DNA of 64,000 nucleotides from Mycobacterium sp. D16Q14 (GTDB lineage Bacteria > Actinomycetota > Actinomycetes > Mycobacteriales > Mycobacteriaceae): contig MAEX01000006.1 of NCBI GenBank assembly GCA_002013415.1, positions 62,001 to 126,000 of the forward strand, given 5' to 3'. The notes under the pieces are model-generated. The model was not told the DNA's origin and did not search any database. It worked only from the letters and a program-made list of their open reading frames with translations. Numbering within the stretch: position 1 is the stretch's first letter; each line of letters opens with the position of its first letter. The position numbers and the translations under genes were made by a program. Shown here one piece after another: positions 62,726 to 64,000 of the stretch.

Positions 62726-62804
62726 CGAGCACCACCACTCAGGACGAAAGCCTGGAATCCGAACGACTCCGCGCGCATGAAATGAACCACCTCAATCTAG
62801 GAAC

Positions 62805-62823
62805 TATGCCTAGCCTTACCTTA
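62805..62823 (-). promoter_or_regulatory. IdeR box for mbtE-mbtF-mbtB
   Basis: On the minus strand, TAAGGTAAGGCTAGGCATA matches the IdeR consensus TTAGGTTAGGCTAACCTAA at 13 of 19 positions (more with W degeneracy), about 80 bp upstream of mbtE. Iron-loaded IdeR would repress here. Confidence 0.7.
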
Positions 62824-62907
62824 ATGTCTGTCGGCAGCGGCGGGTGACGCCCCATGGGTGCCGTGAATCACCATGCTCCGAGCGAGAGCTACATGCCCAA
62901 TGGTGGG

Positions 62908-62926
62908 TTACGTTAGGCTAATCTAA
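62908..62926 (+). promoter_or_regulatory. IdeR box for mbtT and the PKS gene
   Basis: TTACGTTAGGCTAATCTAA matches the IdeR consensus at 17 of 19 positions, ending 28 bp before the mbtT-like GTG. This is the best iron box in the window. Confidence 0.85.
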
Positions 62927-62954
62927 CTATCTGCAAGTCGGAAGGAAGCTCGAC

Positions 62955-63719
62955 GTGGATCGCAAACTCGGATGGATCAGGCAGTTCCATAAGCCGGAGT
63001 CACCCGATGCTCCATTACTGCTGTTCTTTCCTCATGCAGGTGCTGGCGCTTCGGCATATCGCACACTCTCTAAAGCTGCTTCAGCAAATTTCAATGTTCT
63101 GATATTTCAGTACCCCGGACGCCAAGATCGCGCAGGTGAGCCAGCCCTGCTGACGCTTCCCGATATCGCTTCGGGAGCATTCCACGAGTTCCAGTCATCG
63201 GAGAACAATCGCGGCCTTCCCATCCATACATTTGGCCACAGCATGGGCGCCGTGGTCTCGTTTGAGTTCGTCCGACTCGCAGAAGCCGCCGGACTGGACG
63301 TGCGTCAACTGACCGTCTCCTCGGCGGTGGCGCCGGCCAATATCGCCGACAAGCCCGCCCTGCCGACCGACGATGACGCGGTGCTGGCACATATGGGCGC
63401 CCTCGACGGGACGAACTCCGCGGTCATGGGCAATCTCGACGTCATGCGAATGGCGCTGCCGGTCATGAAGGGCGACTACCGGGCCTTCAACGCGTACAAA
63501 TGCGCCGAGGACGTCAAGGTTGCGGCACGCATCCACTCAATCGGCGGAGACCAGGACCCCATGATCACCATGCGTGATCTGTACGGCTGGGGTAAGCACA
63601 CCAACGAACTCGACGTGACGTTGTTCGATGGCGGACATTTCTTCCTCAACTCCCAGACCGAGGCTCTGGCAGAGCTGCTGGCCGCGAACGCAGCCCGCGC
63701 GGACCTGCCGCAACGATGA
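62955..63719 (+). CDS. mbtT: Type II thioesterase of the siderophore locus, MbtT-like
   Basis: A 254-residue alpha/beta-hydrolase of the NRPS-associated thioesterase type. LLFFPHAGAGASAYRTL is the oxyanion region, GHSMGAVVSFEFVRLA has the nucleophile Ser, GGDQDP the Asp and DGGHFFLNSQ the His. It would clear misprimed carrier proteins, or supply the release function missing from the MbtB-like protein. The start is the GTG at 62955 with GGAAGGAA upstream. It overlaps the following PKS gene by 4 bp (ATGA, 63716-63719) and has a strong IdeR box. Confidence 0.88.
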   Translation: MDRKLGWIRQFHKPESPDAPLLLFFPHAGAGASAYRTLSKAASANFNVLIFQYPGRQDRAGEPALLTLPDIASGAFHEFQSSENNRGLPIHTFGHSMGAVVSFEFVRLAEAAGLDVRQLTVSSAVAPANIADKPALPTDDDAVLAHMGALDGTNSAVMGNLDVMRMALPVMKGDYRAFNAYKCAEDVKVAARIHSIGGDQDPMITMRDLYGWGKHTNELDVTLFDGGHFFLNSQTEALAELLAANAARADLPQR

Positions 63720-64000
63720 GCGCCACCGACGCCGATCCCGTTGTCATCTCCGGGATGGCGATCGAAATGCCCGGGGCAATCGATACCCCGGCAGCATTCT
63801 GGAGCGCATTGGCGGACGGTCGCGAACTCGTGTGCCCTTTCCCCCGTGATCGTGATTGGCCCGTCGACGAGCTGTTGTCGCTGTCCAATCTCGACGGGTG
63901 GGGACGCGTGTCCGACGCCGGTGGATTCCTCACCGACGCAAGTGCTTTCGACCCCACCTTTTATGGCATCACGCAGCGCGAAGCAGTCGCCATGGATCCG
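63716..64000 (+). CDS. mbtC: Beta-ketoacyl synthase of the siderophore locus, MbtC-like (right edge, partial)
   Basis: The first 95 residues of a type I ketosynthase domain: [48 protein letters not shown], then GGFLTDASAFDPTFYGITQREAVAMDP, the canonical KS N-terminus just before the DPQQR motif. It resembles M. tuberculosis MbtC, the small ketosynthase that works with MbtD to make the hydroxybutyrate unit. Whether this is stand-alone MbtC or a larger PKS cannot be told. Translationally coupled to mbtT. Confidence 0.8.
   Translation, partial: MSATDADPVVISGMAIEMPGAIDTPAAFWSALADGRELVCPFPRDRDWPVDELLSLSNLDGWGRVSDAGGFLTDASAFDPTFYGITQREAVAMDP

Overview
This window looks like the chromosome of a rapidly growing mycobacterium, most likely of the Mycobacteroides abscessus/chelonae group. 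The evidence is the Pup-proteasome genes (dop, mpa), a SigL/RslA-type sigma/anti-sigma pair, DesA-type desaturases, MTB12- and LppK-like secreted proteins, a mycothiol-dependent-type enzyme, a complete nuoA-N operon and mycobactin (mbt) synthetases. GC content is high throughout, GTG starts are common, and genes within operons overlap by 4 bp. No PE/PPE gene, tRNA, rRNA, CRISPR array or intact insertion sequence was seen. The genus is an inference from gene content.

Region 1 (1-13.9 kb). The proteasome genes dop (partial, left edge) and mpa flank an accessory block of about 9.7 kb. In M. tuberculosis these two genes are nearly adjacent. The block holds a four-gene biosynthetic operon (ThDP enzyme, SRPBCC protein, KAS III-like enzyme, PLP aminotransferase), a SigL/RslA-type pair, two LCM-family methyltransferases (one apparently frameshifted), a membrane protein and a mycothiol-type enzyme. 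The sigma gene and the biosynthetic operon carry the same promoter, TGAACC-N16-CGTGTA. The operon is therefore very probably a target of this sigma factor. After mpa come the MTB12-like and LppK-like genes.

Region 2 (13.9-24 kb). This holds trmI, a DEAD-box helicase, an acyl-ACP desaturase, a CocE-type hydrolase, a RecB/Cas4-like nuclease with a thioesterase, a recombination scar of gene fragments with a truncated YrbE permease, and a DesA3-like acyl-CoA desaturase. The two desaturase genes share a palindromic operator (core CTACGGTACCGTA).

Region 3 (24-39.9 kb). A complete 14-subunit complex I operon (nuoA to nuoN, minus strand) is preceded by a stand-alone atypical receiver protein. Nearly all junctions overlap by 1-8 bp.

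Region 4 (40-48 kb). hisG-hisE, a HAD phosphatase, cobalamin-dependent metH with a hairpin over its ribosome binding site, a PAC2-family protein and a lactate 2-monooxygenase-like flavoenzyme.

Region 5 (48.2-64 kb). A siderophore locus: mbtE-mbtF-mbtB on the minus strand, divergent from a thioesterase and a ketosynthase that runs off the right edge, with two good IdeR boxes between them. A SagB-type FMN dehydrogenase converges on the mbtB-like gene. Because MbtB builds the phenyl-oxazoline, this suggests an oxidised (oxazole, nocobactin-like) siderophore head group.
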